Of a stretch of 64,000 nt of DNA, positions 9,106 through 17,203 are shown piece after piece. Numbering within the stretch: the first letter of the stretch is position 1; each line of letters begins with the position of its first letter. Source of the DNA: Microvirga sp. (GTDB taxonomy: Bacteria; Pseudomonadota; Alphaproteobacteria; Rhizobiales; Beijerinckiaceae); assembly GCF_014699075.1 (NCBI RefSeq), contig NZ_JACXAB010000001.1, positions 62,001-126,000 on the forward strand, in the 5' to 3' direction. The notes under the pieces were generated by a model, which was not told the DNA's origin, made no database searches, and worked only from the letters and a program-made list of their open reading frames with translations. A program made the translations under genes and the position numbers.

Positions 9106-9130
9106 GGAACCGCTTAGATCGCTCTCCGTT
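9106..9130 (+). promoter_or_regulatory. EcfG-type general-stress promoter
   Basis: GGAAC (9106-9110), 16 bases, then CGTT (9127-9130) matches the alphaproteobacterial sigma-EcfG consensus GGAAC-N16/17-CGTT exactly. The predicted transcript start would be near 9137, about 80 bases ahead of the DUF4142 gene, leaving room for a short leader. DUF4142 genes are known members of the PhyR/EcfG regulon in related bacteria. Confidence 0.72.
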
Positions 9131-9218
9131 GAAGGGGTGCAGCAGCCACCCATGAACTTCGCAAGCCTGTCGGGCTGCGCACGGTGTTCTGCGACCCGAG
9201 AAAACAGGAGTTCATCTC

Positions 9219-10043
9219 ATGAAGAAATATCTTGCCCTCGCGGCATTGTTCGCATCCGTTTCGGCCGCCCCGGCTTCCGCTCAGATGGTTATGGACAGCC
9301 AGAGCTATCGCATGATGGCGGCTCAATCGGATGCTTTCGAGATTGCCACGAGCCAGCTCGCCCTTGAGCGTTCCCGCAATCCTGTCGTTCGTCGCTATGC
9401 CCAGCAGATGATCCAGGATCACTCCATGACGAGCCAGGCCCTGAACGGCGGACGCGCAGTCTATAGCGCCAACGGTCAGTTCATCGGCGGCTCCCTGAGC
9501 GGCACGCTGGCCGGAGCCGGCATCGGCGCCCTGGTCGGCGGCCCCGTGGGTGCAGCCGTTGGCGCAGGCATCGGTGCAACGGCCGGCGCGACGGCTGGTG
9601 CTGCATCGAGCGGCTCCCCTGGTACGGCTGGTGGAACGGCGACCGGCGCTCTGGCCGGCGCTGGCGTGGGTGCCCTGGTAGGCGGCCCTGTCGGCGCGGC
9701 CGTTGGCGCTGGCGTCGGCGCGACGACCGGTGCGGCAGCCGGCGGTGCGGCCGACGTGCAGGCTACGGGCTCCGTGACCCCGATCCAGCTCGGCATGGCG
9801 CTGCCTCCCGAGAAGATGGCCATGCTGAACCAGATGGCCTCCACCTCCGGCCCGCAGTTCGACCGCCTCTATGGACAGGCACAGCGCATGGGTCACCAGG
9901 AAGCCCTCGCCCTGCACACGAGCTATGCCCAGGCCGGCAACGACCCGTCCCTGCGCCAGTTCGCGGCCTCGGTGGTTCCGCACATCGAACATCACCTTGC
10001 GGATTCGCGTCGCCTTCCCGGCGCGACTGCGCGTCGCCGTTAA
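9219..10043 (+). CDS. DUF4142 protein interrupted by a glycine-zipper segment
   Basis: A 274-residue secreted protein with a signal peptide ending 'APASAQ' near residue 21 and an AGGAG site 8 bases before the ATG. The DUF4142 helical domain begins normally ('SDAFEIATSQLALERS', 'AQQMIQDHSMTSQAL') but is broken after about residue 75 by roughly 100 residues rich in Gly and Ala that contain two near-identical copies of a glycine-zipper unit ('GALVGGPVGAAVGAG'). The DUF4142 helices then resume ('LGMALPPEKMAMLNQM' to 'VVPHIEHHLADSRRL'). DUF4142 is a ferritin-like periplasmic stress domain; glycine zippers insert into or pack at membranes. An exact EcfG promoter lies upstream. Confidence 0.86.
   Translation: MKKYLALAALFASVSAAPASAQMVMDSQSYRMMAAQSDAFEIATSQLALERSRNPVVRRYAQQMIQDHSMTSQALNGGRAVYSANGQFIGGSLSGTLAGAGIGALVGGPVGAAVGAGIGATAGATAGAASSGSPGTAGGTATGALAGAGVGALVGGPVGAAVGAGVGATTGAAAGGAADVQATGSVTPIQLGMALPPEKMAMLNQMASTSGPQFDRLYGQAQRMGHQEALALHTSYAQAGNDPSLRQFAASVVPHIEHHLADSRRLPGATARRR
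9501..9744 (+). repeat. internal direct repeat coding two glycine zippers
   Basis: Two stretches of about 100 bases, starting near 9501 and 9645, encode almost the same glycine-zipper unit, 144 bases apart. Differences are mostly silent or swap Ile and Val. It looks like a local in-gene duplication inside the DUF4142 coding sequence. Confidence 0.7.
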
Positions 10044-10069
10044 TCGGCCTCCAGCCTGACCTTATGGTG

Positions 10070-10092
10070 CGGCGGGTCCATTGGACCCGCCG
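10070..10092 (+). terminator. stem-loop terminator after the DUF4142 gene
   Basis: A perfect 10-base stem CGGCGGGTCC/GGACCCGCCG with a 3-base loop starts 26 bases after the stop. There is no uridine run, so termination may be Rho-assisted or the hairpin may only protect the 3' end. Confidence 0.55.
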
Positions 10093-10204
10093 TATCCTTA
10101 TGCAGGAAAGCCTAGGAGAAAAGTTGCACCATTTTCCCGGGTTGTGATGCGTGCCGCAGGGTGTAGGAAGGGAGCACATCCGACCTCTCTTCTCGCGAGC
10201 TCCC

Positions 10205-10903
10205 ATGGCATACGTCATTCCCGCGCCTTCCCTCCCCGCTCTCCCGGTTGCCGGCACCCACGACCTGTTTCCGGTCCGTCGCGTCTATTGCGTCGGCCGC
10301 AACTATGCGGCCCATGCACGGGAGATGGGCGACGACCCGACCCGCGAGCCCCCGTTCTTCTTCATGAAACCCGCAGATGCCCTGCAGCCGATCGCGGAGG
10401 GCGCAACCGTCGATCACCCCTACCCCCCAAAGACGGGAAATTATCACTTCGAGATCGAGATGGTGGTGGCGCTGGCCAAGGGCGGTCGGGACATCCCCGT
10501 CAGCCAAGCTCTCGACCATGTTTTCGGCTACGCGGTCGGGCTCGACATGACCCGCCGCGATCTGCAGGACGAGGCCAAGCAGCTCCGGCGCCCTTGGGAG
10601 TTGGGGAAGTCAGCGGATCTTTCCGGGCCCGTTGGACCAATCCATCCGGTCTCCGCTGTCGGCCACCCGGCGAACGGCACCATTTCGCTGACGGTAGACG
10701 ACGCCAGCAAGCAGAAGGCCGACCTGTCGGACATGATCTGGTCGGTGGCCGAGCAGATTGCCTATCTGTCCACCTATTTCGAGATTGCCCCCGGGGACGT
10801 GATCTTCTCCGGCACCCCTGACGGGGTGGGCGCGGTGACAAAAGGTGAGACCATGGCTGGCGCGATTGAGGGCTTGGGCGAGATCCGGCTACGGGTTGTG
10901 TAA
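10205..10903 (+). CDS. fumarylacetoacetate hydrolase family protein
   Basis: A 232-residue FAH-fold enzyme. 'RVYCVGRNYAAHAREMG' and 'PPFFFMKPADAL' near the start, 'NYHFEIEMVVAL' (ExE metal ligands) around 82-90, 'VGLDMTRRDLQ' and 'GDVIFSGTPDGVG' near the end are the usual family blocks. The acidic residues of the E-x-E...D site for Mg2+ are present. Members hydrolyse C-C bonds of acylpyruvates; the closest type is probably fumarylpyruvate/acylpyruvate hydrolase. The ATG at 10205 fits the family length better than a possible upstream start at 10151. It stands alone. Confidence 0.88.
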   Translation: MAYVIPAPSLPALPVAGTHDLFPVRRVYCVGRNYAAHAREMGDDPTREPPFFFMKPADALQPIAEGATVDHPYPPKTGNYHFEIEMVVALAKGGRDIPVSQALDHVFGYAVGLDMTRRDLQDEAKQLRRPWELGKSADLSGPVGPIHPVSAVGHPANGTISLTVDDASKQKADLSDMIWSVAEQIAYLSTYFEIAPGDVIFSGTPDGVGAVTKGETMAGAIEGLGEIRLRVV

Positions 10904-11027
10904 GGCTTAGCCCCATCCCCTTGCCTTTTTTGCCGGATTGGCCGTTACTGCGTCACGGCGCGACCCTCTGGATCGCGGTAAGTTAGGCTCCGGCCCAGAC
11001 CGGACCCATAAAACTAAGGGAACGACA

Positions 11028-11873
11028 ATGAAATTCGTTAAGACCGTCGGCTTGGCTCTTCTCGGTTCCGCTCTCGCCATGGGTGGAGCAGCCGCTCAGG
11101 AGAAGACGGTAAAGATCGCCACCGAGGGCGCTTATGCCCCCTGGAACTTCACGGGCGCGGGCGGCAAGCTCGAAGGCTTCGAGATCGACCTCGCCAACGA
11201 CCTATGCGGCCGCATGAAGGTGAAGTGCGAGATCGTGGCTCAGGACTGGGACGGCATCATCCCGGCGCTGACCTCCAAGAAGTACGACGCCATCATGGCC
11301 GGCATGAGCATCACGGACGAGCGCAAGAAGACCATCGACTTCGCTGGTCCGTACGCCAACTCGCCGAACGGCTTGCTGGTGGCGAAGAGCTCGGACCTCG
11401 CCAAGATCCCCGGCACGGGCCAAGCCTTCAACCTCGGCAGCCAGCAGGCTGCGGCGGAGAAGGCGATCGAGGCCTACAAGCCCATGTTGAAGGGCAAGAC
11501 CGTCGGCGTGCAGACCTCGACGATCCACTCCAACTTCGCCGACAAGTACCTGAAGGGCACAGCCGAGATCCGCGAGTACAAGACCACCGAGGCTCACGAT
11601 CTCGACCTTGCCGCCGGTCGCATCGATGCGGTTCTGGCCGACTCGACCAACATCATCGGCACCCTCGAGAAGCCTGAGTTCAAGGACTACGTCATGGTCG
11701 GCCCGTCCATCACCGGTGGCCTCCTCGGTGCCGGCGTCGGCGTCGGCCTGCGCAAGGGTGAGACCGAGCTCAAGAAGAGCTTCGACGATGCGATCCAGGC
11801 GGCCATCAAGGACGGCACGATCAAGAAGCTGTCCGAGAAGTGGTTCAAGATCGACACCACGCCGCGCTCCTGA
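11028..11873 (+). CDS. polar amino-acid ABC transporter binding protein, copy 1
   Basis: A 281-residue periplasmic binding protein with a signal peptide cut near 'GGAAAQ' (residue 22). It has the type-II solute-binding fold, with 'KIATEGAYAPWNF' and 'GFEIDLANDLCGRM' near the N-terminus of the mature form, as in lysine/arginine/ornithine and octopine/nopaline binding proteins. The ribosome site is AAGGGAACGACA. It is the first of two tandem paralogues of equal length and precedes the permease and ATPase genes. The exact ligand is not predictable, though a basic amino acid or opine is likely. Confidence 0.9.
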   Translation: MKFVKTVGLALLGSALAMGGAAAQEKTVKIATEGAYAPWNFTGAGGKLEGFEIDLANDLCGRMKVKCEIVAQDWDGIIPALTSKKYDAIMAGMSITDERKKTIDFAGPYANSPNGLLVAKSSDLAKIPGTGQAFNLGSQQAAAEKAIEAYKPMLKGKTVGVQTSTIHSNFADKYLKGTAEIREYKTTEAHDLDLAAGRIDAVLADSTNIIGTLEKPEFKDYVMVGPSITGGLLGAGVGVGLRKGETELKKSFDDAIQAAIKDGTIKKLSEKWFKIDTTPRS

Positions 11874-11891
11874 TCAGTTGCGACATCCTTC

Positions 11892-11919
11892 AAAAGCGCG
11901 GCTCCGGCCGCGCTTTTTT
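11892..11919 (+). terminator. intrinsic terminator after binding protein copy 1
   Basis: AAAAGCGCGGC and GCCGCGCTTTTTT form an 11-base stem with a TCCG loop, ending in six T residues. It lies 18 bases after the stop codon and should separate copy 1 from copy 2, so copy 2 likely has its own promoter in the 180 bases that follow. Confidence 0.85.
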
Positions 11920-12101
11920 GTATGGATACGCGCCATCTGCCACCGAAATTGCCACCTTGGCCGGCTTATTCAACATGTTTAGGGCTTGCACCGGCTTGGC
12001 TTTTGAATGTTAGCTTTGACAAGCAGGGTGAAGGGGTCAGCTCCGCGGAGTTGCCTGTCACCCGACAAACGGATCAGTCGAAACTGACCAGAGGGATGAC
12101 A

Positions 12102-12947
12102 ATGAAACTGTTCAAGACTTTGGGCCTCGGGCTTCTGGCCTCCGCTCTCACAATCGGCGGAGCAGCCGCTCAGGAGAAGACGGTAAAGATCGCCACCGAG
12201 GGCGCCTACGCCCCCTGGAACTTCACGGGCGCGGGCGGCAAGCTCGAAGGCTTCGAGATCGACCTCGCCAACGACCTGTGCGGCCGCATGAAGGTGAAGT
12301 GCGAGATCGTGGCTCAGGACTGGGATGGCATCATCCCGGCGCTGAACGCCAAGAAGTACGACGCCATCATGGCCGGCATGAACATCACCGACAAGCGCCT
12401 GGAGGTGATCAACTTCTCCCTCCCCTATGCTGCCACGCCGCACGGGTTCGGCGTGATGAAGGACTCCCCGCTCGCCAAGCTGGCCGGGACCGGCACGACC
12501 GTGAGCTTCGAGAAGGACTCCGAAGGCGCGAAAAAGGCGATCGAGGCGTGGAAGCCGCTGCTGAAGGGCAAGACCGTCGGCGTGCAGGGCTCGACCGTGA
12601 ACTCGCAGTTCCTGGAAACCTACCTGAAGGACACCATCGAGATCCGCGAGTACAAGACGACGGAGCAGCATGACCTCGACCTGACAGCCGGGCGCATCGA
12701 TGCGATCTTTGCCGGCCATGGCGCCCTGAAGGCCACCCAGGAGAAGCCCGAGTTCAAGGACATGGTCGTGGCTGGCACGGGCATGCGCGGCGGCCTGCTG
12801 GGCCGCGGCGTTGCGGTCGGCATGCGCAAGGACGACGCGGAGCTGAAGAAGGGCTTCGACGAGGCGATCCAGGCTGCGATCAAGGACGGTACGATCAAGC
12901 GGCTGTCCGAGAAGTGGTTCAAGATTGACGCGACCCCGCAAGTCTGA
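12102..12947 (+). CDS. polar amino-acid ABC transporter binding protein, copy 2
   Basis: A 281-residue paralogue of the preceding gene, same length and same signal-peptide design. Residues of the first ligand-binding lobe are almost identical to copy 1 even at DNA level (11091-11320 against 12165-12394). The central part diverges: 'INFSLPYAATPHGFGVMKD' here against 'IDFAGPYANSPNGLLVAKS' in copy 1, which should change ligand contacts. The ATG follows GAGGGATGACA. It is separated from the permeases by three hairpins. Two receptors probably feed one HisQMP-like channel with different ligands. Confidence 0.9.
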   Translation: MKLFKTLGLGLLASALTIGGAAAQEKTVKIATEGAYAPWNFTGAGGKLEGFEIDLANDLCGRMKVKCEIVAQDWDGIIPALNAKKYDAIMAGMNITDKRLEVINFSLPYAATPHGFGVMKDSPLAKLAGTGTTVSFEKDSEGAKKAIEAWKPLLKGKTVGVQGSTVNSQFLETYLKDTIEIREYKTTEQHDLDLTAGRIDAIFAGHGALKATQEKPEFKDMVVAGTGMRGGLLGRGVAVGMRKDDAELKKGFDEAIQAAIKDGTIKRLSEKWFKIDATPQV

Positions 12948-12969
12948 CAACGGCGTGCCGGACATGCAG

Positions 12970-13060
12970 TCCCGGGTCCTGCTCCGCGGACCCGGGATCT
13001 AATCCGGTCGAAGGCCGGATGTTACAGGTGCTGTCTCGCCCGCTGCCTTCCACAGCGGGC
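12970..13060 (+). promoter_or_regulatory. three tandem intercistronic hairpins
   Basis: Between binding protein 2 and the permease genes lie three consecutive stem-loops: TCCCGGGTCC/GGACCCGGGA (12970-12997), ATCCGG/CCGGAT (13002-13020) and GCCCGCTG/CAGCGGGC (13038-13060). None has a T-run. In many ABC operons such hairpins stabilise the binding-protein message or reduce read-through so that the receptor is made in excess over the permease. Confidence 0.6.
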
Positions 13061-13086
13061 AGACATATTCAGGAAAGTTTCGACGC

Positions 13087-13809
13087 GTGCAGCAATTGAG
13101 CTATTTCGAGCTCGTCGGGTTTGGTCCCAATGGATGGGGATGGGCTCTCCTCACCGCAGCGGGAATGACGATTGCGGTCGCCATCTGCGGCTTTCTCGCG
13201 GGCTCCGTCGTCGGCACCCTGGTGGCCTGGGGCAAGATCGGCGGCAATCTCGTGATCCGCAGCCTCGCCGACGGCTACACCACCGTCCTGCGCGGCATCC
13301 CCGATCTTCTCGTCATCTACCTGTTCTATTTCGGCGGCAGCGCGGCGCTCGGCGCCATCGGCAGCCTCTTCGGCGCCGACGGGTTCATCGGCGTGCCGGC
13401 CTTCGTCACCGGCGCTCTCGCCATCGGCATCATCTCGGGAGCCTACCAGGCCGAGGTGTTTCGCGGCGCCTATCAGGTGGTCAGCCGCGGCGAGATCGAG
13501 GCGGCGCGCTCGGTGGGCATGCACCGCTGGCTCATGTTCCGCCGCATCATCGCCCCGCAGGTGCTGCGCTATGCGATTCCGGGCCTCGGCAACACATGGC
13601 AGCTGGTGCTCAAGGAATCGGCGCTCATCTCCGTGACCGGCCTCGTCGAGCTTCTGCGCCAATCGCACATCGCGGCCGGCTCCACGCGCCGCCCGTTTGA
13701 TTTCTATCTCACGGCCGCCGTGCTCTACCTGCTCATCACCTGGGTTTCGACCTATCTGTTCCAGCGCGCGGAGACCCACTCGATGCGCGGCATGCGGAGG
13801 GCCTCCTGA
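13087..13809 (+). CDS. amino-acid ABC transporter permease (HisQ type)
   Basis: A 240-residue inner-membrane permease with about five helices. The cytoplasmic EAA loop reads 'EIEAARSVGMHRWLMFRRIIAPQ' (around 137-160), the contact site for the ATPase. The start is a GTG behind AGGAAAG. It overlaps the next gene by the TGATG arrangement, so translation is coupled. It pairs with the second permease to form the HisQM-like channel. Confidence 0.9.
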   Translation: MQQLSYFELVGFGPNGWGWALLTAAGMTIAVAICGFLAGSVVGTLVAWGKIGGNLVIRSLADGYTTVLRGIPDLLVIYLFYFGGSAALGAIGSLFGADGFIGVPAFVTGALAIGIISGAYQAEVFRGAYQVVSRGEIEAARSVGMHRWLMFRRIIAPQVLRYAIPGLGNTWQLVLKESALISVTGLVELLRQSHIAAGSTRRPFDFYLTAAVLYLLITWVSTYLFQRAETHSMRGMRRAS

Positions 13810-14534
13810 TGGATTTCGCGTTTATGCGGGATGCCTTCCTGACCCTCATCGGCGGCGTGCCGCTGACCCTGAACCTGGCCTTCATGGCCGTGGGCCTCGG
13901 AGCCATTCTCGCCATGCTCCTGGCGCTCATGCGCATGTCGGGCCTCAAGGTGCTCGACTGGCCGGCACAGGCCTATGTCTTCGTGTTTCGCGGCACGCCG
14001 CTGCTCGTGCAGATCTTCCTGATCTATTACGGCCTGGGGCAGTTCCGTCCCACGTTGCAGGAATGGGGCCTGTGGGTCTTCTTCCGCGAGCCCTACTGGT
14101 GCGCGGTCTTCGCATTGACGCTCAACACGGCGGCTTACGCCAGCGAGATCATCCGTGGCGGGCTGCAATCGGTTCCCTACAACCAGGTCGAGGCGGCGCG
14201 CGCCTGCGGCATGTCGGGCATTCTGCTCTTCCGCCGCGTCATATTCCCCATCGCCGTCCGCCAGGCGCTTCCAGCCTATGGCAGCGAGATCATCCTGATG
14301 GTGAAGGCGACATCACTCGCGTCGATCATCACCATGATGGAAGTGACAGGATTGGCTGCCAAACTGATCTCCCAGACCTTCCGCGCAGTCGAAGTGTTCA
14401 TCGTGGCCGGCCTGATCTACCTGATCCTCAACTTCATCATCACGCGCATCATCATGGCCATCGAATGGTGGCTTTCGCCTCACCTGCGCCGCCCACCGGC
14501 TGTGGAGCCGCGTCTGGAGGCTGCCCATGTCTAA
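13809..14534 (+). CDS. amino-acid ABC transporter permease (HisM type)
   Basis: A 241-residue partner permease. '[18 protein letters not shown]' and the EAA loop '[22 protein letters not shown]' are typical of HisM/OccM. About five membrane helices can be seen. It starts on the A of the previous gene's TGA and overlaps the ATPase gene by 8 bases, so the three are one translational unit. Confidence 0.9.
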   Translation: MDFAFMRDAFLTLIGGVPLTLNLAFMAVGLGAILAMLLALMRMSGLKVLDWPAQAYVFVFRGTPLLVQIFLIYYGLGQFRPTLQEWGLWVFFREPYWCAVFALTLNTAAYASEIIRGGLQSVPYNQVEAARACGMSGILLFRRVIFPIAVRQALPAYGSEIILMVKATSLASIITMMEVTGLAAKLISQTFRAVEVFIVAGLIYLILNFIITRIIMAIEWWLSPHLRRPPAVEPRLEAAHV

Positions 14535-15336
14535 CGGAGTTGCATCCTTGTCGTCCCAACTTGCGCCGTCCGAGGCGGCTTCGGCCGTCTCCGTGCAGAA
14601 TCTCCGCAAGAGCTTCGGATCGCTCGAAGTCCTCAAAGGCGTGTCGCTGAGCGCCCGTGAAGGCGACGTGATTTCGATCCTCGGCGCCTCCGGCTCCGGC
14701 AAGTCGACCATGCTCCGCTGCATCAACATGCTGGAGGTCCCCGATTCCGGCGAGATCCGTATCGGTGGAGAGACCATCGGGTTGAAGAAGACCCGCAAGG
14801 GCATGGAGCCGGCCGATCAAAGCCAGGTGGACCGCATCCGCTCCCGCGTCGCCATGGTGTTCCAGAGCTTCAATCTCTGGTCACACATGACGATTCTGGA
14901 GAACGTGATCGAAGCGCCCGTGCATGTGCAGAAGCGCCCGAAGGCCGAGTGCATCGCCGAAGCCGAGGAGTTGCTGGCGAGGGTCGGCATCGTCGACAAG
15001 CGCAATCAATATCCGTCGCACCTGTCCGGCGGCCAGCAGCAGCGCGCCGCCATCGCGCGAGCGCTCGCCATGCACCCGAAGGTGATGCTGTTCGACGAGC
15101 CCACCTCGGCGCTCGATCCGGAGCTCGTCGGCGAGGTGCTGCGCGTGATGCGCTCGCTTGCCGAGGAGGGCCGCACCATGCTGGTGGTGACGCACGAAAT
15201 GGGCTTTGCCCGCGACGTGTCGAACCGGGTCGTGTTCCTGCACAAGGGCGTGGTCGAGGAGGAAGGTGCTCCGGCGGAGGTGTTCGGCGCCCCGAAATCC
15301 GAGCGCTTCAAGCAGTTCATCTCAAGCCATCGCTGA
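14527..15336 (+). CDS. amino-acid ABC transporter ATP-binding protein (HisP type)
   Basis: A 269-residue ATPase with Walker A '[10 protein letters not shown]' near 55-64, Q-loop '[12 protein letters not shown]', signature '[16 protein letters not shown]', Walker B '[13 protein letters not shown]' and switch 'VVTHEMGFA'. All catalytic parts are intact. The roughly 15-residue N-terminal extension is not conserved. It ends the operon and is followed by a strong terminator. Confidence 0.93.
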   Translation: MSNGVASLSSQLAPSEAASAVSVQNLRKSFGSLEVLKGVSLSAREGDVISILGASGSGKSTMLRCINMLEVPDSGEIRIGGETIGLKKTRKGMEPADQSQVDRIRSRVAMVFQSFNLWSHMTILENVIEAPVHVQKRPKAECIAEAEELLARVGIVDKRNQYPSHLSGGQQQRAAIARALAMHPKVMLFDEPTSALDPELVGEVLRVMRSLAEEGRTMLVVTHEMGFARDVSNRVVFLHKGVVEEEGAPAEVFGAPKSERFKQFISSHR

Positions 15337-15350
15337 GGCTTGGAAAAAAC

Positions 15351-15385
15351 AAAAAGGGCGAAGCGACATCCGCTTCGCCCTTTTT
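15351..15385. terminator. bidirectional intrinsic terminator
   Basis: A 15-base stem AAAAAGGGCGAAGCG/CGCTTCGCCCTTTTT with a 5-base loop lies between the convergent ATPase gene and the small membrane protein gene. The T and A runs at both ends allow it to work on both strands. Confidence 0.88.
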
Positions 15386-15386
15386 G

Positions 15387-15773
15387 TTAGCGTCTTTCGA
15401 TCCGCCGGATCGGAGGCGGTCCAGATGACGATGTGAATGGGCCCGAGTTGCGAGAATCGCCCCGAGGCCCACGCCAGTCTTCGACATACTGCTCACGTCT
15501 CGCGCTGCCGAGAAACAGGCCCAGCACAGCCGGAACGGTAAGAATGAGCAGCGACACGAGCGCCCAGACGACCACGACGGCGCCAAGGCCCAACCCCCTT
15601 AAGGCCATCAGAGCCCAGGAGAGCCACTCCACCGTTTCAGGATGGCCCGTGACGATGTCGGCATTGCGGGCAGCAACGCCGCCGAAGAAGTCCAGAAGGC
15701 CGTAGGCACCCCAGGCGAACAGAGACCATATCGCCACGGCAAACCAGGCGATGATCCACAACAGCCGCCTCAT
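15387..15773 (-). CDS. small membrane protein of unknown function
   Basis: A 128-residue protein with two clear hydrophobic helices (about 4-32 and 53-88) and a Pro/Ser/Arg-rich cytoplasmic tail of about 40 residues. No family is recognised. It starts directly at the stop codon of the DUF4112 gene, so the two are cotranscribed and perhaps act together in the inner membrane. Confidence 0.7.
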   Translation of the reverse strand: MRRLLWIIAWFAVAIWSLFAWGAYGLLDFFGGVAARNADIVTGHPETVEWLSWALMALRGLGLGAVVVVWALVSLLILTVPAVLGLFLGSARREQYVEDWRGPRGDSRNSGPFTSSSGPPPIRRIERR

Positions 15774-16211
15774 TCAGCTCTCCTCGATCCTGACCGCGGT
15801 CCCGTCGATCTCCTTCGGTCCGCGCTTGGGCGTGCCGAGATGCTCATGGATGATCCGCAGGTTCCGCTGATTGGACTTGAAGACCACGTCGAACACGTCG
15901 CCCGCGAACGGGATTGCACCGATGGCGGTATCGACAGCGACGTTGCCGATCATGCGCGCGATCTTCCAGCGCGGTAGACCGAGCTGGCGGGCTTCCCAGA
16001 TGATATAGCTCGAGATCGCAGCGGAGAGCGCATCGCCGATACCCGGCACGAGGCCCAGCACCGCGTCAAGTCCCACACGCCGGTTCAGGCCCGGAATCAG
16101 GAAGGCGCTGTCCATCAGGTTTGCAACCAGCGTGATGCGCGCCATCGCATCCTCCCGGCCTGGGCCGGCAGTCTTGATCGCATCGAAAACAGCACTACGG
16201 GCAGCGTTCAT
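15774..16211 (-). CDS. DUF4112 domain protein
   Basis: A 145-residue protein. 'LMDSAFLIPGLNRRVGLDAVLGLVPGIGD' followed by 'AARQLGLPRWKIARM'-like sequence and 'IGAIPFAGDVFDVVFKSNQRN' is the DUF4112 pattern: two hydrophobic GLVPGIGD/IPFAGD turns between helices. DUF4112 proteins are small membrane-associated proteins of unknown role. First gene of a two-gene operon with the membrane protein at 15387-15773. Confidence 0.87.
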   Translation of the reverse strand: MNAARSAVFDAIKTAGPGREDAMARITLVANLMDSAFLIPGLNRRVGLDAVLGLVPGIGDALSAAISSYIIWEARQLGLPRWKIARMIGNVAVDTAIGAIPFAGDVFDVVFKSNQRNLRIIHEHLGTPKRGPKEIDGTAVRIEES

Positions 16212-16548
16212 TCCAGTCTCCAGCAGACCAAAAGCTTGATCGGTCCAATGGGCGAAATGTGTGTATCGGGCCCACGGACTACAAGAGTTAAAGCTCTGTT
16301 ATTTCAAAACTAACACTAAATTTCTCACGCACCTGAATTCCTTGCAGGTTAAAGCTTTGCCAACCATGCACGTCATATCTCCCCTTCATTCCCACCTGCA
16401 TAGACTTGCCTAGTGCCAAGCTTCTTTTAGGTTGCCTTCCGTAGCGTTCTTCACGCAACCGTCAGTTACCTGACCAATAAGATAATGCCGTTGGGAGGAC
16501 CATTTCGGCGGCACGAAATTTTGTAGGGGCTCAGAACGGGAGAACCCG
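16212..16548. other. intergenic region between divergent genes
   Basis: 337 bases, more AT-rich than its surroundings, between the DUF4112 gene (minus) and the M15-like gene (plus). The octamer GTTAAAGCT occurs twice (near 16288 and 16349). Promoters for both sides must lie here, but no box is convincing. No gene is supported. Confidence 0.5.
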
Positions 16549-17091
16549 ATGAGCATCACCCGCCGAGTTCGCCACGCGTCCAGATTCTATCTTGTGACCA
16601 GCGCGTTTCTATTTGGGCTGTCACCGGCTGCGCTCAAAGCTGGAGACGGTAACGAAGGGCTTGTTCCGCCGGCCCAATATGTCAGCCTCCCCTCCCAGGA
16701 CGAAATGAACGATCCCAAGACGACAGGGAGCCTGCCGAGTGCGCGAACCCTTTCCGGTTTCGCCTCGCTGGTCTCGCACGGCACGATCACGCTGCGAGCG
16801 AGTGCTCCGACCAATTGCGTACCGGGCAATCTGCGCGAAGTCGTCGCCTCCGTCGCGGCGAAATTCGGCCCTGTCAGTGTCGAATCCACCCATCGCAACC
16901 GCTCCCGCAACTGGCGCGCCGGCGGCGCGCGCCAATCTCTCCACCTCTCCTGCCGGGCGATTGACTTCAGGGTTCGCACGCGCGTGCGCGGCGTGATGGC
17001 TTATCTGCGAACTCACCCGCAGGTCGGGGGCCTGAAGATGTACCGGAATGGGATCATTCACATCGACAACGGAGAACGCCGCTCCTGGTGA
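16549..17091 (+). CDS. M15-family (YcbK/DUF882-like) peptidase
   Basis: A 180-residue secreted protein with a signal peptide in the first 32 residues. The C-terminal half has the zinc-site blocks of D-Ala-D-Ala carboxypeptidase-like M15 proteins: 'SLHLSCRAIDFRV' (SxHxxxxAxDF) and 'IIHIDNG' near the end. Preceding 'SVESTHRNRSRNWRAGGA' is the expected arginine-rich stretch. It probably acts on peptidoglycan peptides in the periplasm. Shorter than classical VanX/DacA enzymes but usual for this subfamily. Confidence 0.8.
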   Translation: MSITRRVRHASRFYLVTSAFLFGLSPAALKAGDGNEGLVPPAQYVSLPSQDEMNDPKTTGSLPSARTLSGFASLVSHGTITLRASAPTNCVPGNLREVVASVAAKFGPVSVESTHRNRSRNWRAGGARQSLHLSCRAIDFRVRTRVRGVMAYLRTHPQVGGLKMYRNGIIHIDNGERRSW

Positions 17092-17116
17092 GGCCTAGCC
17101 GGTTTCACTTCTATCC

Positions 17117-17160
17117 TAAAGCTGAGGGCTGCTCGTCTCTGCGCGCAGCCCTCAGCTTTA
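17117..17160 (+). terminator. long stem-loop after the M15-like gene
   Basis: TAAAGCTGAGGGCTGC and GCAGCCCTCAGCTTTA form a perfect 16-base stem with a 12-base loop, 25 bases after the stop. It lacks a T-run but is very stable. It also lies 44 bases before the dehalogenase-like gene and could instead sit in that gene's leader. Confidence 0.6.
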
Positions 17161-17203
17161 GCTGCTACTGGATCGGAGGTGAAAACTGTAAGACACTCAT
17201 GGG

